DNA of 64,000 nucleotides from Ooceraea biroi (lineage: Eukaryota > Arthropoda > Insecta > Hymenoptera > Formicidae). The first letter of the stretch is position 1, and each line of letters begins with the position of its first letter. Positions 21,401 to 36,400 of this stretch are shown here, one piece after another. Under the pieces are notes generated by a model, which made no database searches, was not told the origin of the DNA, and worked only from the letters and a program-made list of their open reading frames with translations. Position numbers and translations under genes: made by a program. The stretch is taken from contig NC_039517.1 in the NCBI RefSeq assembly GCF_003672135.1, forward strand, positions 6,293,475 to 6,357,474, given 5' to 3'.

Positions 21401-24400
21401 TCTTCGGCCCTCCCTGCGGCGACGCGCTCGATTGCCATTATTTGTTTTTGCACGTTTGCATTTGCCTGTGGCTGCATTCGTTTGCCTCGTTCTCTTTATC
21501 TTACAGGCTTCGTATTCGCTTACGCATTCGTCGGTGCATTGTTTGCTCCCTTTTGTTACCAAAGGGAATTGTTGCGATTTTTTGGATCATTCCGCTGCAC
21601 GCGTACATTCTCCACGCTTTTATCTTGTACACTCGACCCGGTCCCAGTTATGGAAAACGTTTTATCGTTTTATTCGCAATTTTTGCGAAACGCGCTATCC
21701 CCGAAGTGATCGAGAGAATCATTGCGTGCCGGCACTTACGATTGATGTGTTCCCCCGAAATGGAAAGCTCTCGTGGAAATCATGGGGCCTCGATATAAGA
21801 TAAATTTCGTTTAGATTATGAACAATACGTTATTTGGATATTAGATTTTATGAGATCTTGACGCGAGCATCTAACTCGGCAAGCGTCGTTTCTTTCCAGC
21901 TACGCACCATTTTCGGTCATTCTTTCGGACGAAAGTACAATTTTACTCTACCTTGCAAACTGAAACGAGCAGAAGAAAAAATCAGTTCTGTCAGGTAAAT
22001 CAATTTCGCTAATTATTTTATGTAGTAACGCAATAGCGTTTTATATATGTAAATGCATGCACGCGTCTGAAAGAAAAGAAGCTTTGATAAAAACATTTAC
22101 TGTTAAAGTTTGAAAGATACGCATAACGGATGCGAGCAGAATATTCGTTAGCGTTCGATTCACGTTCGGTTCAATTTGCCATGAGGCATTACAGAGAAAG
22201 TTTTAAATAAATTCCCGCGTTTGCTGCTCGTTCGTTGTTCGTTCGTTCGTTCATATATATCCACCTTTAGAGACGAGTACGATCGACAAAGGTAAGTGAG
22301 GATAAGGGAACAAGAGGAATTTCGACAATTGCAAAAAATTAATATTAGCTGCACGGAAACGTGTGTAAGTACGTCTGTGTGTACGAGGTGTATGGGTGTG
22401 AATGTTAATATAGCAAAAGATTGAACAATAAAGTGGCGAAGAATCTGATGAAGAATCCGACGAGGAATCCAATGAAAGGACACACAACGAGATCAAGAGT
22501 TTGCCTTTGTCGCAGAAACGAGGGCAAGTCTTGTAACTGGACGAGACACGCTTTCACCCCGTCTCAGGGATGTCGAGAGGACGTCGTCGGCGCGACGACG
22601 GGGACGGCGGGACGGAAAAATGTGACCGGGATGAGAATAAGCGCAGTGAATGGAACATGAATGCCGGCCGGGAATTTGTCGAACAAAACTCCGCCCTTCG
22701 TCAAGCGACGTCCGTCTTCCGGCGGAGAATAGCGGCGGAGGTGAGGAGGAGATCGAGAAGACGCGCCGGCAACAGTAACGAGACGTGTTGCGAATGTTTC
22801 GCAGCATCCGGCTCTCGGTTAATGGAGGGCCCGGCGCTTTTACGCGAAACCTGCACTTTCGGCGCACTCGGACACGGCTGCCTTTTACCGAGAGCAACGG
22901 GAAAGCTCTGAGATATATTCGCGGAGGAGTTGCAGCATCGCCCGAGACGAAATGTGCGCGCGCGCTAAAAGGAGGTGATCCAAGAGGGAAATTGGCGCGG
23001 CTCGTCTCGCCCCACGCGTATTGAGTTACGTACAGCGTGTGCAAGTTTGACGAGAAGAAGAACTCCCAACCGGTCATCCGTCGGTTTCATCATCCCCCCT
23101 GTCCTACGAGCGCGTCTCTTAAAGGCAAACACGGATAGAGGAGATTAGTAGAAAGTGGATTAATTAAGTCGCCCCGACCGCCGTCATATTTACTTACTAA
23201 AGTCAACGCGGTTTGACCTATTCATTTTCTTCGTCGCGAATCAATCCGAGGAGTATTTAGTCAACCAAAGTGTGCTCTTGAATGGGAACAATCGGTTAAC
23301 GGAAGAAAAACAGACCTTATGCAGCGAGCGCGTTGCATTAAAACGTTACTGTTCCATATTCCGACCGCTGTTACTTTGCTTCGGCTTCGCCGCTCGAATT
23401 CAGGTTTTGAGCCACTTAGGTCCAATCTTTCGGTGTATTTCTAGGACAAAAGTTACAGATGCAATCAGGCTGTTCTATCGCGTGATTCTTTCATTGTCAG
23501 TCAAAATAAGCCGGAGCCACGAAGGCGTGGTATTAAGCGGCGCGACTGCGAAAACTCGCGAAATCCCAACACGACGATCGGATTTTAAATGCGTGAGCGA
23601 ACGCATAAAGCTGTTCTCGGATATTCGGCGTCCGCGATTTAATTTAACAAGAAACGTACGTAAATTTAGTTTATTGTATCGTATAATTTAATATTTTGTA
23701 CGCCACTAAATTGTAAATCTTTTTTTTTTAACTACAGAGTATTGTGTACCCGATTGAGAAACACGGCAAATCGTGAGAAGCAGACTCTAATAATATATAA
23801 TTATTTATATATATATAATAACTAATTAATCAAAAATAAAATAATTAAATTCTTATTTAATATTAATTGATATTTTAATGTATAATAACTTATATTTAAA
23901 GAAGATAATTAATGTAAATTAATATTTAATGATATTAATAAACATTAATTTTTATATACAATTAAATAAATAGGATATTAAATTATATAAAATATTATGA
24001 ATCTGATTATATAAATGTTTAAAATCCTAATTATCACCAATAACGTATATGATTGTTAATTTAATATTAATGTATCAGATTTTATATAATTTTATAATTA
24101 TTATAAAATAAAGATAATTTTTATATTTTAGATTAATGATTATTTAATCTAATGATTAATAATCGATTTAAATAAGAATTAATTGTTTATTAACCATTAA
24201 ATTGAATCAAGATGCGATTTCAATTAAATATCACTAACGGAAGTAGAACCTCTTAACTTTCCCTGATTGATGAATCATGGCAAGCGAATTATATCGGTTA
24301 CCTAAGCAGCACGGGGAACTCATTTATTCCCGAAAGCGATTGCGTGGAGGTGCGGTACATCTCTAATCAAGATAAAACTCGAAGAGGGATCGGTGGATTC

Positions 24401-27400
24401 CAAAAAGTGGTATAATCGTGTCGGTTTGATCTATCCTCATGATTGCATCACGTGCGAACTGCCGGAGACAAAAGTTTTCTTCTTCTGGCTTTCCTTCTTT
24501 TTCTCCTTTTTGCTTCCCCGAAAAAACCTGCCTTGTTCTCCTGAACGTGTAGGTGGGAATTCCTCCCACGGGAAGGAATAAAAGGATGTAACGACCGTAG
24601 AAGAATCTAAAGTAAATCTTGCGAATACCGCGAACTCCAGCGACGTGACTTCGCCGAGCGTATAGAATCCCCATTCACGTGCGACAAGAAGCTCGATGAG
24701 TAATAATCGAGATCAGCTGACGTTCGTCGCTTCGTCGCCACTCTTGGCTGCTCAATCTTAATAAGCCTTCCGAGATTTAGTGACTTAATGGAATTATTAT
24801 AATCGCTCCCACTCGAGAAGATGAGCAAATTAGGCTGCCTTATCGGCGTCACTTTCTGCTGCCGTCCTCTCCCAGTTTGCCGAAAATCAGGGTGCGTCAA
24901 GAATCCGAAGTTTCCCCAGATTATGTCGGGAACCAGCACACGCCCGAATGAAAAATTCACCCGGAAGTGTCTCGGCGCCTTTTCCGCTCGTGCAAAAACG
25001 TAAAACCGAGACGAATTTAATCGAAAATCTGATGAAGGTCCGCCTTAAGATCTGCCGCGTAGATTGAAACGTAAAATCCGCGACGTGTTCAAGCTGAAGA
25101 AGAAGAAGAAGAAGAAGAAAAAAACGAAAACTCGGTGTGCAAAGTGAGTTCCCGGACCATGGATCGCGCTCGACTGTGCTTGTTACACGATTTACGACAC
25201 TTATACGACTGTTCCGACGTTCTCCCGGGGATTTTCGATTCGCTCAGAATGCCGAAACATGCTTGTCTTACTGGAAATCGAGGTCAGAGCGGGAGAATTA
25301 GATCCGTGACTCCGTAAAATCAAGTGTCGCACCTCTTTCGCGGCCGGATAGGAACCACCGGATGGGTGACCTGCTGATCGACTGGCCTGAACGAATATCG
25401 GTATACTTGTAGTAGAAACGTTCAATCGCACGGACTCAGCGCACTCCTGGAGAAGCCGACACTGCGTGTCCTCCGCCACCCGGTTATCCTCCTCTTTCCA
25501 TTTTCGACAAGGATCCATTCGCGTATATCTTTACGAATTTATCTCGCGCGGCACTTTTCCTCCGTAGATTTATTTTCTTCATCCCAGATCTTTCTGAAAA
25601 CTTTTCGTAAATCCCGTTCTCTAGATGTACATCTTTTCTTGCACGCACGTGTCTACTCGTTTCGCAGTTTCGCAGTCCGCGTCTACGCAGATACTGTTTC
25701 AAGTCGAATCACGTACCAGGATCACGTACAAGTCCATCTAAGGAGGCTCACGTATTTCACGCGATCGATTACAGTTGCAATCAATATTTTATCTGACGGA
25801 CTGCAAACGCATCTTTCTGTCGACAGCCCGGGAAGCTGTATTAAGCACAGAGTATTTCGCACTGATCCTGTTTCATCCGTAGTTTGACGTAAAGCGAGAG
25901 ATACGCGCATGACGGGCAGATGCATTATTCATACAGGAAAATCTTCGCTGACAACAAGTGTAGGAAAACGCAAAGTTTTATGATTCTTTTATCTCCCGTT
26001 TTGCGCTCATAAAGTCAGCGTATAATCGCGATACAATGTTTTTACTGCGTGCGACCACCATCTGGATGTCTGATAAAATAAGCCGGAAATCTGTCAACCG
26101 TCGCATTTCTCAAGAACATATTTCGCACACGACTTTCCGGTAAAGAGAAAATCAATTTTGTCTATTTTTGTATCAAGATACATGATCCAAAGTTAAATAT
26201 CAGCAGTGAAGAGCGTAATACACAGTAAAATGGATTTAAAAATCTGCTACTTCTTATATCGCGTTTTTTTTAAGAAAAAGAGAAAAATTCCTTAAGGCTG
26301 CTCGCAGTCTGCATGCAATTTCGCTTGAAGCAGCGCAAATATATATGCAATTTCTACTCAAGCCATTTATCGAGCCGCTTACATATACAACAGCGTATGT
26401 ATTTCATGGCGTTCTCATGGCATTCTCGTTTCTCGCTGCGTGGAAAGAAGAGGCACTAGGTAAAGATCTCTTTTATTCCGCGCCTCGCATCTTTCCACGT
26501 GGCATTTTAAGCAACCCTTATTATTATACATAAATACTATCCGCGGTTATTGCGCTCGGTGTCATCGAGCTCTATACATTTTTCACATTTGTGATAAAAC
26601 GTGGTAAACGTGCCGGAAATTTTGACGAGGGGACAAGCGACGCGGGATTGGAATTTATTATGAAGGGATCGAAGACTGCACTCTCCGAGGACCATTGAGC
26701 TTTAATGTTTTAGACCCTGCCGATTCCTATTTCATGATCTCCGCAAATACAATCTCGACAAGCCATTCTTGTAAACCGTGTTTCCTGCGAAACTGCGAAG
26801 GAGATGCTGTTTATAGATGCAAATGAGCCACTAATAAAAATGCTAATAAGACTGCATTATTGTCACCGCGATATCGCAGCGTGCAAGATAAAAGAAACGT
26901 CAACAATAGAAGCTGTCGACAGCTGCGTGAAAGAAACTGTGGGACAGTGTTAATTAAATGACGGCGATCCTAACCGCCATTCAGCCGTGAGGCATCAGCG
27001 GAAAACTTATTAACTTAATGCGTAAAATATGCATAGAACACCCGAGTCTTTACAGTGTACGTCGCGGTCACATTACGAAGTTTCGCATTCTATGAGCAGC
27101 GTCATACTTTAAGGAATCGCCAGAGCGTGGTTTGCAAGTTGGGTGTCTTGGCTCGCAGGTCGAAAGGGATCGGCTCCGATCTCTCTCTTTCCTCGTTTAA
27201 GAATGTTGGGGCAAATCCTCTCGCCTCCATCGTGGAAGTTGACTGAAAACGATCCCAGTAATCCGATCGAAAATTGCCCGATCCGCGAGAGATATGCCAC
27301 GGTCGATGCTGGTGCGCTTCGCTTACGTAAAAGGTCGCTGTTGGAATTTATTTTATTTAAGGTCCGCATCCGGACCAATCTCGGACGAAGGAGCTGCTGA

Positions 27401-30400
27401 CTATCCGGAGATTCAAATGAAACAAACCACGCGAGATTGCGTTCTCTTAAGTCACTCACCCGAAAAGCGTCCCGCAATTCTTGCTCTTCCTGATGCTGAT
27501 CCGAGGCAGCAGCCGTGCTTGCGCCGATGTTGCTGACTATCTCGACGAATTCCTCGAAGCTGACATTACCGTCACCTGGAGAAAATCGTAAAGTGTGATA
27601 GCGTGGGAATCATCAAACGCGATAAGATATACGTTTTATAGCGCGCATATCGAATCGGTCCCTTCGAATGACGTTTCATCTGCAAGATCTGCGGCAGATC
27701 TGAAGATTCGGAGGTCACGCAAAATTACCGAACGATATTTAACGTTCCGCGGTAACCATTCCTACGTGAGATACTTCAGGGTGAATAACGAGGTATTCTA
27801 GTCGCATAGAACGGCAACGATAAATCCCACAATCTTTCTAATTAAACGCACGATTTAATTATGCATGCGCGACAGAGAAAGCTCTGATTGCATAGAAAGA
27901 GAAAACTTTCTTCGTTTTATTTAAATGCCGGACCAGCAACTCTGTTGAGCGTATTCAGGAAGGCTGAAAAGCCTCCCTGATTAAACAAATTAAATCATTC
28001 TTGATGTAAGTAGTGGGTATGTTTTAAAATTCTTTTAGCATTGTCTTTTCTAACGAACGATTATTATACGAACGTGTAATCGAACACATCACGTGACTTC
28101 CTTTTGTGGCTTCTCTCTCGTGTTAAATACAACCACCGTGACATATACAGATGCGCCATACATTTATCGGGTGATCTATGTCGATCCAAACGCGCGAGAG
28201 ATCTTCCCCGCAATCCCGTAAAGTAGTTTCGCGACGTAAATGCCTTCCATCCTCTTAAGCGACCACGCAACCCCTTTATCCCGCTACGCGCCATAATAAG
28301 AGGGAAGTACACGGCAATATTCGCACAAAGGCATAAGGGAAGAGTGGTCGAGAGCGAGAGTGCAGGAATGAACGAACTTTACACCTCGCGATATCCATAG
28401 TAATGCCCCTGATGGAAATTTCTTTTCGCGGGTAAACGCGGTTTCTTCCTCGTCACTTTTAAGAGAGTTTTTAGTTGGATGAGCGATAGACGGCGAACAG
28501 CGGATTCTTAGTTGTCGGGCTGCCGGTGAGCACACTTAATTACGGTCTCTCTGCTCGTATAACGCTTACCATTAACTCGCGAGTTTTCCTCCTCAAAAAG
28601 AGCTATTGTAATTCTTCCATTTACGACGTCGGTTTAATAAATATTAAAACCGTCGGCTTTTTTTATCATGATTTAATATTTCTTCCGTGCATAGAAACGT
28701 GTGTCTGATTTCGTTTATATTAGCTAAAATCTCCTGCGTTTCGCCATGTTAACGTTACGAGACGAAAAATTCATCGAGCTCGCGGAAACAAATAACGGGG
28801 CATGCAACGACGCGTACCAATTGCGGCCGACGAAAATCGAATTGGCGGATCGAGCAACGCGCGAGAATATCCGCGGGGGAAATAAATCGCAATCCCACTC
28901 TGGACATCACCCGCGCGAAGGATGTCCGAACAATTCTGTACGACCGCGACTGCATAATTTGCATAATTTGCCCGACGTTTAAATAAACGCACGTTGCTCG
29001 CGCGCTTAGTGCAGTTTACAATTCATTCCGCTGCCGTTAACCATCTCCAAACAAGCTAATTCTCGTTCAACTGCTGGCGGATCCCCGTTAGGCCCGTTCC
29101 ATGATTGTGTGTACGGTGATGAAGTCACGTATTATACAGTAATTACAAGTTTACTAGATGCACTCGCTAATCACGAGGAAGATTGAAACCTAGAGGTTGC
29201 AGCGTCAATTATAGAATGGAAAACAATCATGAAACGCGATAATGCTATAAATTAACACTGTAACGTAGCTTTCATGTGTTAATCTGACAGGCAGAGTGCA
29301 TCCGTTTTATACAAATCTATATTACTCCCAACATTAGTGAGTGGTGGCATAAATGTCAGGTTGTTCCAACTGAAATTTTCGTACGACACAATGGAGCAGT
29401 TAATCCACGGTTCCCCACTTTTCCCGATAAAATATAAAATCGAGAGCGATTACACGCCTCGGCGTGCCTTTTGCTGGGACAAAAAGTCGAAGCTTCATTC
29501 GCAGCGCGCCACGCCTCCCTAGGATTTCCGGCTGTAGACGTCGTACGCGTCGGCCTAAGCGGATTTTAGCCGGGATAAACGCCGATGTATAAACGGGATT
29601 TAGCCGACGATAATGCCGAAGGGGATAGCAGTAGAGGGAGGAGACGGGGAGGGCGAGAGCGTCGCCTTGGGATTTCGCGTGCATGTATGCGCGCGGCCTG
29701 ACTTTGCAACCCTTCCTTTCTGCGCCTCCCCGTGCACCGCACGCGCGACGTGCACGTGCGTGCGAGGGTGCGCAAGCAGCGCACGGACGCGCGCGTGTCG
29801 GCATCCGCGCGAGATAACTCGCGAGGCGGTTGCACGAGCGGTTCCGAGCGTGTAAACGCGCGGCCACGCGATAACGATTCCTACCTGTTCTCTAACGCGC
29901 GAAATATGGGAACATAAAGTATACCGTATCCCGTGGACGTGTGGCGAACGTGAAGCATGCTCTCGCCAACGAATTTGTCGGCGATAAAATTCCGCGGCGA
30001 TAATTTACGATGCGCGCTAAGTTTTCGTGAACGTGACTACCTTCGTCTTTCACTGGCATCTTTTGCGTCGTTCTATTGGCGTTTCCCGCGTGTCGCATTA
30101 CCGTTGAGCAAGCGGACGTCTTCATTTGCGTAACAAGAGATTCCGTTCGCAGCGGCTTACCGCGAATCCCGCCAAGCTTTCGGTCTACCGTCGAGTCGGC
30201 GTAATTTTAAGTAAAGGAGTACGTTAAAATTAAAGAGAACCACTGCAACGGCAAATTATGTTGTGTGTAAATGGTTTTCTGTTTAATTCTATTGGGTCAG
30301 TCAAAAAGTTCAATTTTCAATTTTCAAAACGTCACAAAGAGGTAATATAGGCAACAATGTCTGTATCATAGACAATGTCCAATCAATGAATGAATAATTC

Positions 30401-33400
30401 GTTTCTACTGAATGCAATAAAGTACACTTTGATGCAAAAATCGAACATTTTGACTGACTCAATGTCATTAATTACAACAATCTTCTGTCACGGGAATTTC
30501 GAGAAACCCATAACTACGCACGCAATTAAGCGATGCACAGCGTTGTGCAGCGGGTTTGGCTTTTTCAGAGGCGGTCAATTATTCGGAATGGTAGCGCGAA
30601 CAAGCAATTGCTGGGCGTTCGCCCGTGTGGAGTCTCACGTAGAATTAATCAATAGCAATTACGATTATCGATCTGTTCTACATAATTCCCGGTTCCATTT
30701 CCATACGCGGGAGAAACGGCTGGTAGGCGCTGCTACGTGTGCATGACAGGAACACACGGCACACAGGGGCATCTACCCCCCACACACACACGTACGCACA
30801 GACAGGCGGACGTGTCCTGTAGCCCTGGGCATTTTCTGATAGCACGGATTCGTCGCGTGTATTATACCGTGTATTACATGCCCCACGTACGTACGTATGC
30901 ACGGCCATACAAATTGACCGCGTGTTGCGATACGGCCACCGGGATTCCGGCTGAATTCCATAGACGTAACCCGAGGAGCGATCGGAGATGGGAATCGTGC
31001 CAGGTCGAAATCGCTCTGCACGCCTTCGAAGGAGCCCGGACGGATCAATCATGCAACCCGGTAAGAAGCCCACGGCGTTGGCATATTACGGATTTCACGG
31101 CCACGTGTTCCGCATATCCAGCCGAAAACGCTCTCGTTTTTCGTTCGCCGTAACGCGACGCCGCGCGACCGGCGGCCCGCGGAACTGTGTTACACGAGAA
31201 ACGTGTAGTCGATTAGCTTCGTTTTGTGTCGCGCGTATCACACGACCGCTCGTCCGTTATCCGTTTACATCCGTTGCTCTTCCTTGCTTGCCCGCACCTT
31301 TTTTCCCTGCTGCCGCTGTCCGTTCAGTCGTTAAAATTCTCATTAAACTCGCGCCAACACAACGATCTCGCTTTTACGCGGAGCCGATGCGACTCTAGCG
31401 GCTTTCGTCGAGCCAACAAAGGCATCAATTACGTAACGAGCAGTCCCGACAAAAATCGCCGTCTTCCTGTGAGGGAAGATTTTCGATTTCCGATCGACGT
31501 CTGATTCGACGATTCAACGGTCGGCTCCCCCTGTATCAAGATGATGATTTCGACGCCGTTCCAAACGCGCCACTGCAGGATTTGCCACTTGCATCCCTTC
31601 GCATTCCGTCCGTCCGTCCGGAATTCTCGACTGTCATGCGGGATTGCAGGTCATTTCCTTTTCGTTTGTTAAGTATCGCGTGGATGGCTGGAGAGATCCA
31701 CTTCCACACACGACGGAATTTAATTCTGGCGCGGACACTCGCGCGCTCGAGGACATGATGCCGCCGGGCTGGACCCGTGTATGTAGGAGGCCACTCGAGG
31801 AGAGTCCGACGTGCTTCCCTCGCCTTTTGTTCTTCTCGATTTCAAATATCACCGTGCGGAAAACAGCGCTAAATTGTAAACAGCGGGATATGCCCCTGAT
31901 CCAGGATCTCTCGCATCATCGACGGGGTGAACTTTAATTACGTCACGTTATCCTCACCCTTAAGAGAGAAAACGAGAGAGAGAAATATACAGACTAAGAG
32001 AGAGGGACGGAAAATGGGAGAGAAAGAAAGTGAAGCAGAACAACAATATGCAAGGTAATCTGGATTGCGATACGTCGAGAGACCGATGGAAAACGAAGGC
32101 GATCCGTGAAAACCAGACGGTATTTGCGGAACGTTATTAGTTTTCGTCGATAGGAGATCTACCGTGCGCGTAGATCGATCGGCGCATCGCGGTATCCGCG
32201 ATGATGCATGCTCCCGGAGAATTAAATCGCGAAATAAAAGCGATAGGAAGACGAACGTGCGCGGAAGTTGGATGGCTGGCTGCAAACCCGATCCGGATAC
32301 TGTATGTTTTCGAAACGAAACGGTAATCTTCCGGCAACAGAGGAACGAGGGGAAGCGTACGTGGAAAATATGAGTCAATTGTAGTCGCGGAAGCGTTCGT
32401 TTTTAATTGCCAGGCACTGAAAGTGCGTTGCAGAACGAGCAGATATTAAACAGTGATCTATGTCATATTTTTTTAATATGTCATGAAAACGACGAGGGAA
32501 AAATACGACGCTCTCTCTCCCTCGTGAGGATAAATAAAAAATAAACCCGCGACGAAGCACCGACAGTTATTAAAGCCAATTTGTGTGTGTATATGCTTTC
32601 GTTTTTTCTCTGAAAAATAATTGTTGTTTCTAAGGACGTAAAATATAACATCTCTTTCGTCGATTTTGTCATATCAGTCACTTATCAGTCGCCAACACGT
32701 ATCAAAACTTGTTCCAACTTGCTCATCGTATTCTCAATCTGCGGCTAACCGTTACGTATTCCTGGTGCAGCGTAATACCTGTGATTGCGATAATTTTGAC
32801 CGCGAGTACACTTTGTACGTGACATTATCCACGGTCCTATCAGGAATCACGCCAGCAGGAAGATTCCGAGGAACCGGCGATACGTAGGCAGCTGTGTAGT
32901 CCGCCCCGATTCGCTCTGATACGAAACGGACAATAATTTAACTTTGCATCCGCGTGTTGTATCCGATCTGCAACTCGTGGCCGCGTGGGAGAGGAAAATC
33001 GCGACTTATTTACAATTCCTGTCAAATTCGCGGGCATTTTATGCAGATTTATGCGGCCACGGTAAAACACAATAATAATTTACGGCGTCGCGCTTGTAAC
33101 TGCGCGGTTGCATGTGGGCGAGAATGCTGTAACACGATCGGGGGTTGCATGAATCTTTGAAGAGGGAATCGCTACTCCCCGGGCACCCGCTTGCTTCCCG
33201 AGTACGTGCCGGAACTTCTTGAAACTTTCGCTTTTGCGGCAGTGGAACGACGTCAAATGGTTCCGTTTACCGCGACGAGATCGGAAGTGGGCCCGAAACG
33301 GTCGGAGGGTCTCGCAGAGTCACGGAGCTCATTCATGGGAAATAAGACGGTCGGTGATCTTCCCCGAGTAACTCAAACAGCGGATAGCGCGGTATGGCTG

Positions 33401-36400
33401 ATTGCTTCATCGGTACCTAAAGTCACCCGAGACTCCAAGTTTCGATCAAGGCGAACCCATGGTATCGTGAGATGGCAGTTAAAACGTGACTCCCGCGTAT
33501 CTCCCTTTTCTCCCTGCGTCTCTTAAAGTATCTTAAAATTCTGGCGGCGTCAATTCATGCGGATGGCATGTCAAAAACGTCGCAGCTATCGCGGTGCTCC
33601 ATGAAGCTGCCGAGATCTAATTCCGGTATAATTAAACACCATGACCCGCCTTTTGCTGGCATATTTAACACGGATAGCCTGCACCATCGATGTGCTCGCA
33701 CAGGAACATACGTGTATACAGGTGTACGTGTGTGCATGTATGCACTTAGATTTATTGGGTTGTTCGGAAAGTAATTTCGTTTTTCACAAAGCGATGTCGT
33801 TAGTCGCGTTCCTCGATACTTAACCTTACTCTAAGCGGCAAATTCGTTTTATATTTTGACAACTGACATTTCAGACGTCATTTAGTATCTTACTGTGTTG
33901 CGATCTGTCAAGTAATTTTTGTTTGGCATCACATCAAACATGGAAAATCAAAGTGAGCATTTTCGTAATATTTTGCTTTTTTACTACCGAAAGGGTAAAA
34001 ATGCAGTGCAAGCGAGAAAAAAATTGTGTACCGTATACGGAGAAGATGTATTGAGTGAACGTCAGTGTCAGAATTGGTTTTCGAAATTTCTTACTGGAAA
34101 TTTCGATTTGAAAGATGCACCACGTTCAGGTCGGCCAATTAAAGCTGATGACGAGAAAATAAAGGCTCTGGTGGATGCAAACCGTCGCATAACAACACGC
34201 GAAATTGCTGAAAAGTTAAATTTATCGAATTCGACCGTTTACGATCATTTGAAACGCCTTGGATTCGTTTCAAAGCTCGATATTTGGGTTCCACACAATT
34301 TAAAGGAAATTGACTTGATTCGACGCATTACCATCTGCGATTCATTGTTGAAACGTGAAGAAAATGAACCATTTTTGAAGCGAATCATAACTGGAGATGA
34401 AAAATTGATTGTTTACAACAATGTTAAGCGAAAACGATCATGGTCCAGGCAAGATGAACCTGCTCAATCGACATCCAAGGCAGATATTCATCAAAAGAAG
34501 ATCATGCTTTCTGTATGGTGGGATTGGAAGGGAATCGTATTTTTCGAGCTACTACCAAGCAACCAGACGATTGATTCGAAAGTGTATCGTCGTCAGCTGG
34601 ATGAATTTGATGCTGCCATCAAGCAGAAGCGACCAGAATTGGCGAATAGGAAAGGTGTCGTATTCCATCACGACAATGCCAGACCACACACAAGTTTGGT
34701 CACTCGCCAGAAGCTTTTACAGCTTGGATGGGATGTGCTACCACACCCACCATACTCTCCTGATCTGGCACCATCCGATTACCATTTGTTCCGGTCTCTA
34801 CAAAATTCTTTGAACAATGTAAACTTCGATTCAAATGAAGGCGTCAAAAATCACTTGCTTCAATTTTTTGTCAATAAGGAGAAGGGCTTCTATGAGCGTG
34901 GAATCTTAAAGTTGCCAGAAAGATGGCGAAAGATAGTGGAACAAAATGGCCAATACATCACTGAATAAAATTTTTTCTAAATATGAAAAAACCGCCTTTC
35001 ATTTTTCCTTGAAAAAACGAAATAACTTTCCGAACAACCCAATAGATAGCGGTAATTACCGCTACGGAGAGTGTCCCTCAGTGTCTCCGTTTCGGAATAC
35101 GTTCGGAGTCTAATATCGCACGGCCGCCTGCATCGGATGAAAACGCCAGCGTGAAACGTACGCGCGGACATTCCGCCGCTTTGCTCTGCTCACAGAGGGA
35201 GAGAGAGAGAATCGAGCGTGCATTCACGGTCGCGACGGAACGCCGATGGGGCAGATTGGCTTCGTTTCCATTTAACTCGCTCTGTACGGAGCGGCGTGGA
35301 CGATGTATCTGTAATTACCCGTTTAGAAACTTTAGCCGCTATTTCGTCAGATATCGGAATTATGCGTCCTATTGAGAGAAGGAGCGAGACGAATGAAGAG
35401 CGCCTGTATGCACAGTGGCCGTGGTGAACTGTGAATGTACTTTACACAGCCGCAGAATTCTAGGCGATCTTGCACGGCCAACTAATTAAAGCTACTATTA
35501 AAACTGTGAAAGAGTTAATCGCGCGAAAGGAGAAACAGATAAACTTCCTTCCGGCATCTGGATACCGCTTGTTCCACTTTCCTCGGCCGCGAGTGCATCG
35601 ATTCCGAGGATTCAGCGTTTACTGCTTAATGGAATTCTTTCCGTCAACTCGCTAATTTATCGGATTACAAAGAAAGTACGATAAAAACAGACAAGTAGGC
35701 ATACGCAAACTTACTTTCAGGAAAGATCGATTGGTTCGATAGAAGACGAGCGTCTTCTTCCACCGCTCGCGATGGCGCGTGAGTTCTCGTCGATGAGGCC
35801 ATGGACGAAAAACGTTAACCACGCTAATCACAGCAGTAACGATAATGATAATAACGGCTGCGTAACGATAACGACCCGCTATTACTGTAAACGTGACGTA
35901 CAATGACTGTTTTAAAGGAATCATTTTCGTGCAATGTTAAGTCAAACTTGCCGCTGTTATATTCTCTGGAATAAAATTCTGTTGGAGGAACTTGGTGGTA
36001 TATTGAACAAATTCTGCACTGCGATAAAAACGAATGAACTCATATAATTGCAAATAGTTACGGAATAATTTTAGCGCAAAGGGGAAAGTGCATTGTGCTT
36101 GTAATCGAATTTTATATTGACATTATGTTAATACGTTCAAATGGTACTTCTGAATGTAACGGTGTGTATTGATCGTATCAATGGGATACCTCCTTCGCAA
36201 TCTAGGGAAATGAAATTTTTTACAACAAAGAAACTGAAAAAATCTCAAAAGTTTGCACACCATCGATTTGATAGTATAGCGAAGTTCTTAGCGAAGTTCT
36301 CGCTGATCTCTTCTCTGTTTTTTCCCTTTCTTTCTTAGCAACGTATCCTCTTAACTACGATCTCCAAGCAGCACAGATTTAGGTCAAGAATTCATTTTTA

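Larger units (their letters stand above)
18647..27459 (-). other. 8.8-kb intron of the calmodulin-like gene
   Basis: No further exon is recognised. Content seen: a perfect 13-bp hairpin at 21138-21174, a TTCG-type run at 22228-22252, a GC- and CpG-rich block around 22550-23000, a very AT-rich block at about 23690-24235 and a GAA run at 25096-25119. Several long open frames around 21100-21800 overlap in different frames and lack ATG starts or recognisable similarity. Confidence 0.6.

Noticed and set aside
21099..21803. Open frame of 234 codons on + with a second long frame overlapping it
   Set aside because: It starts at TTG rather than ATG, two other frames are open over the same stretch, composition is unbiased, and no domain is recognisable. 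It lies in an intron of the calmodulin-like gene.
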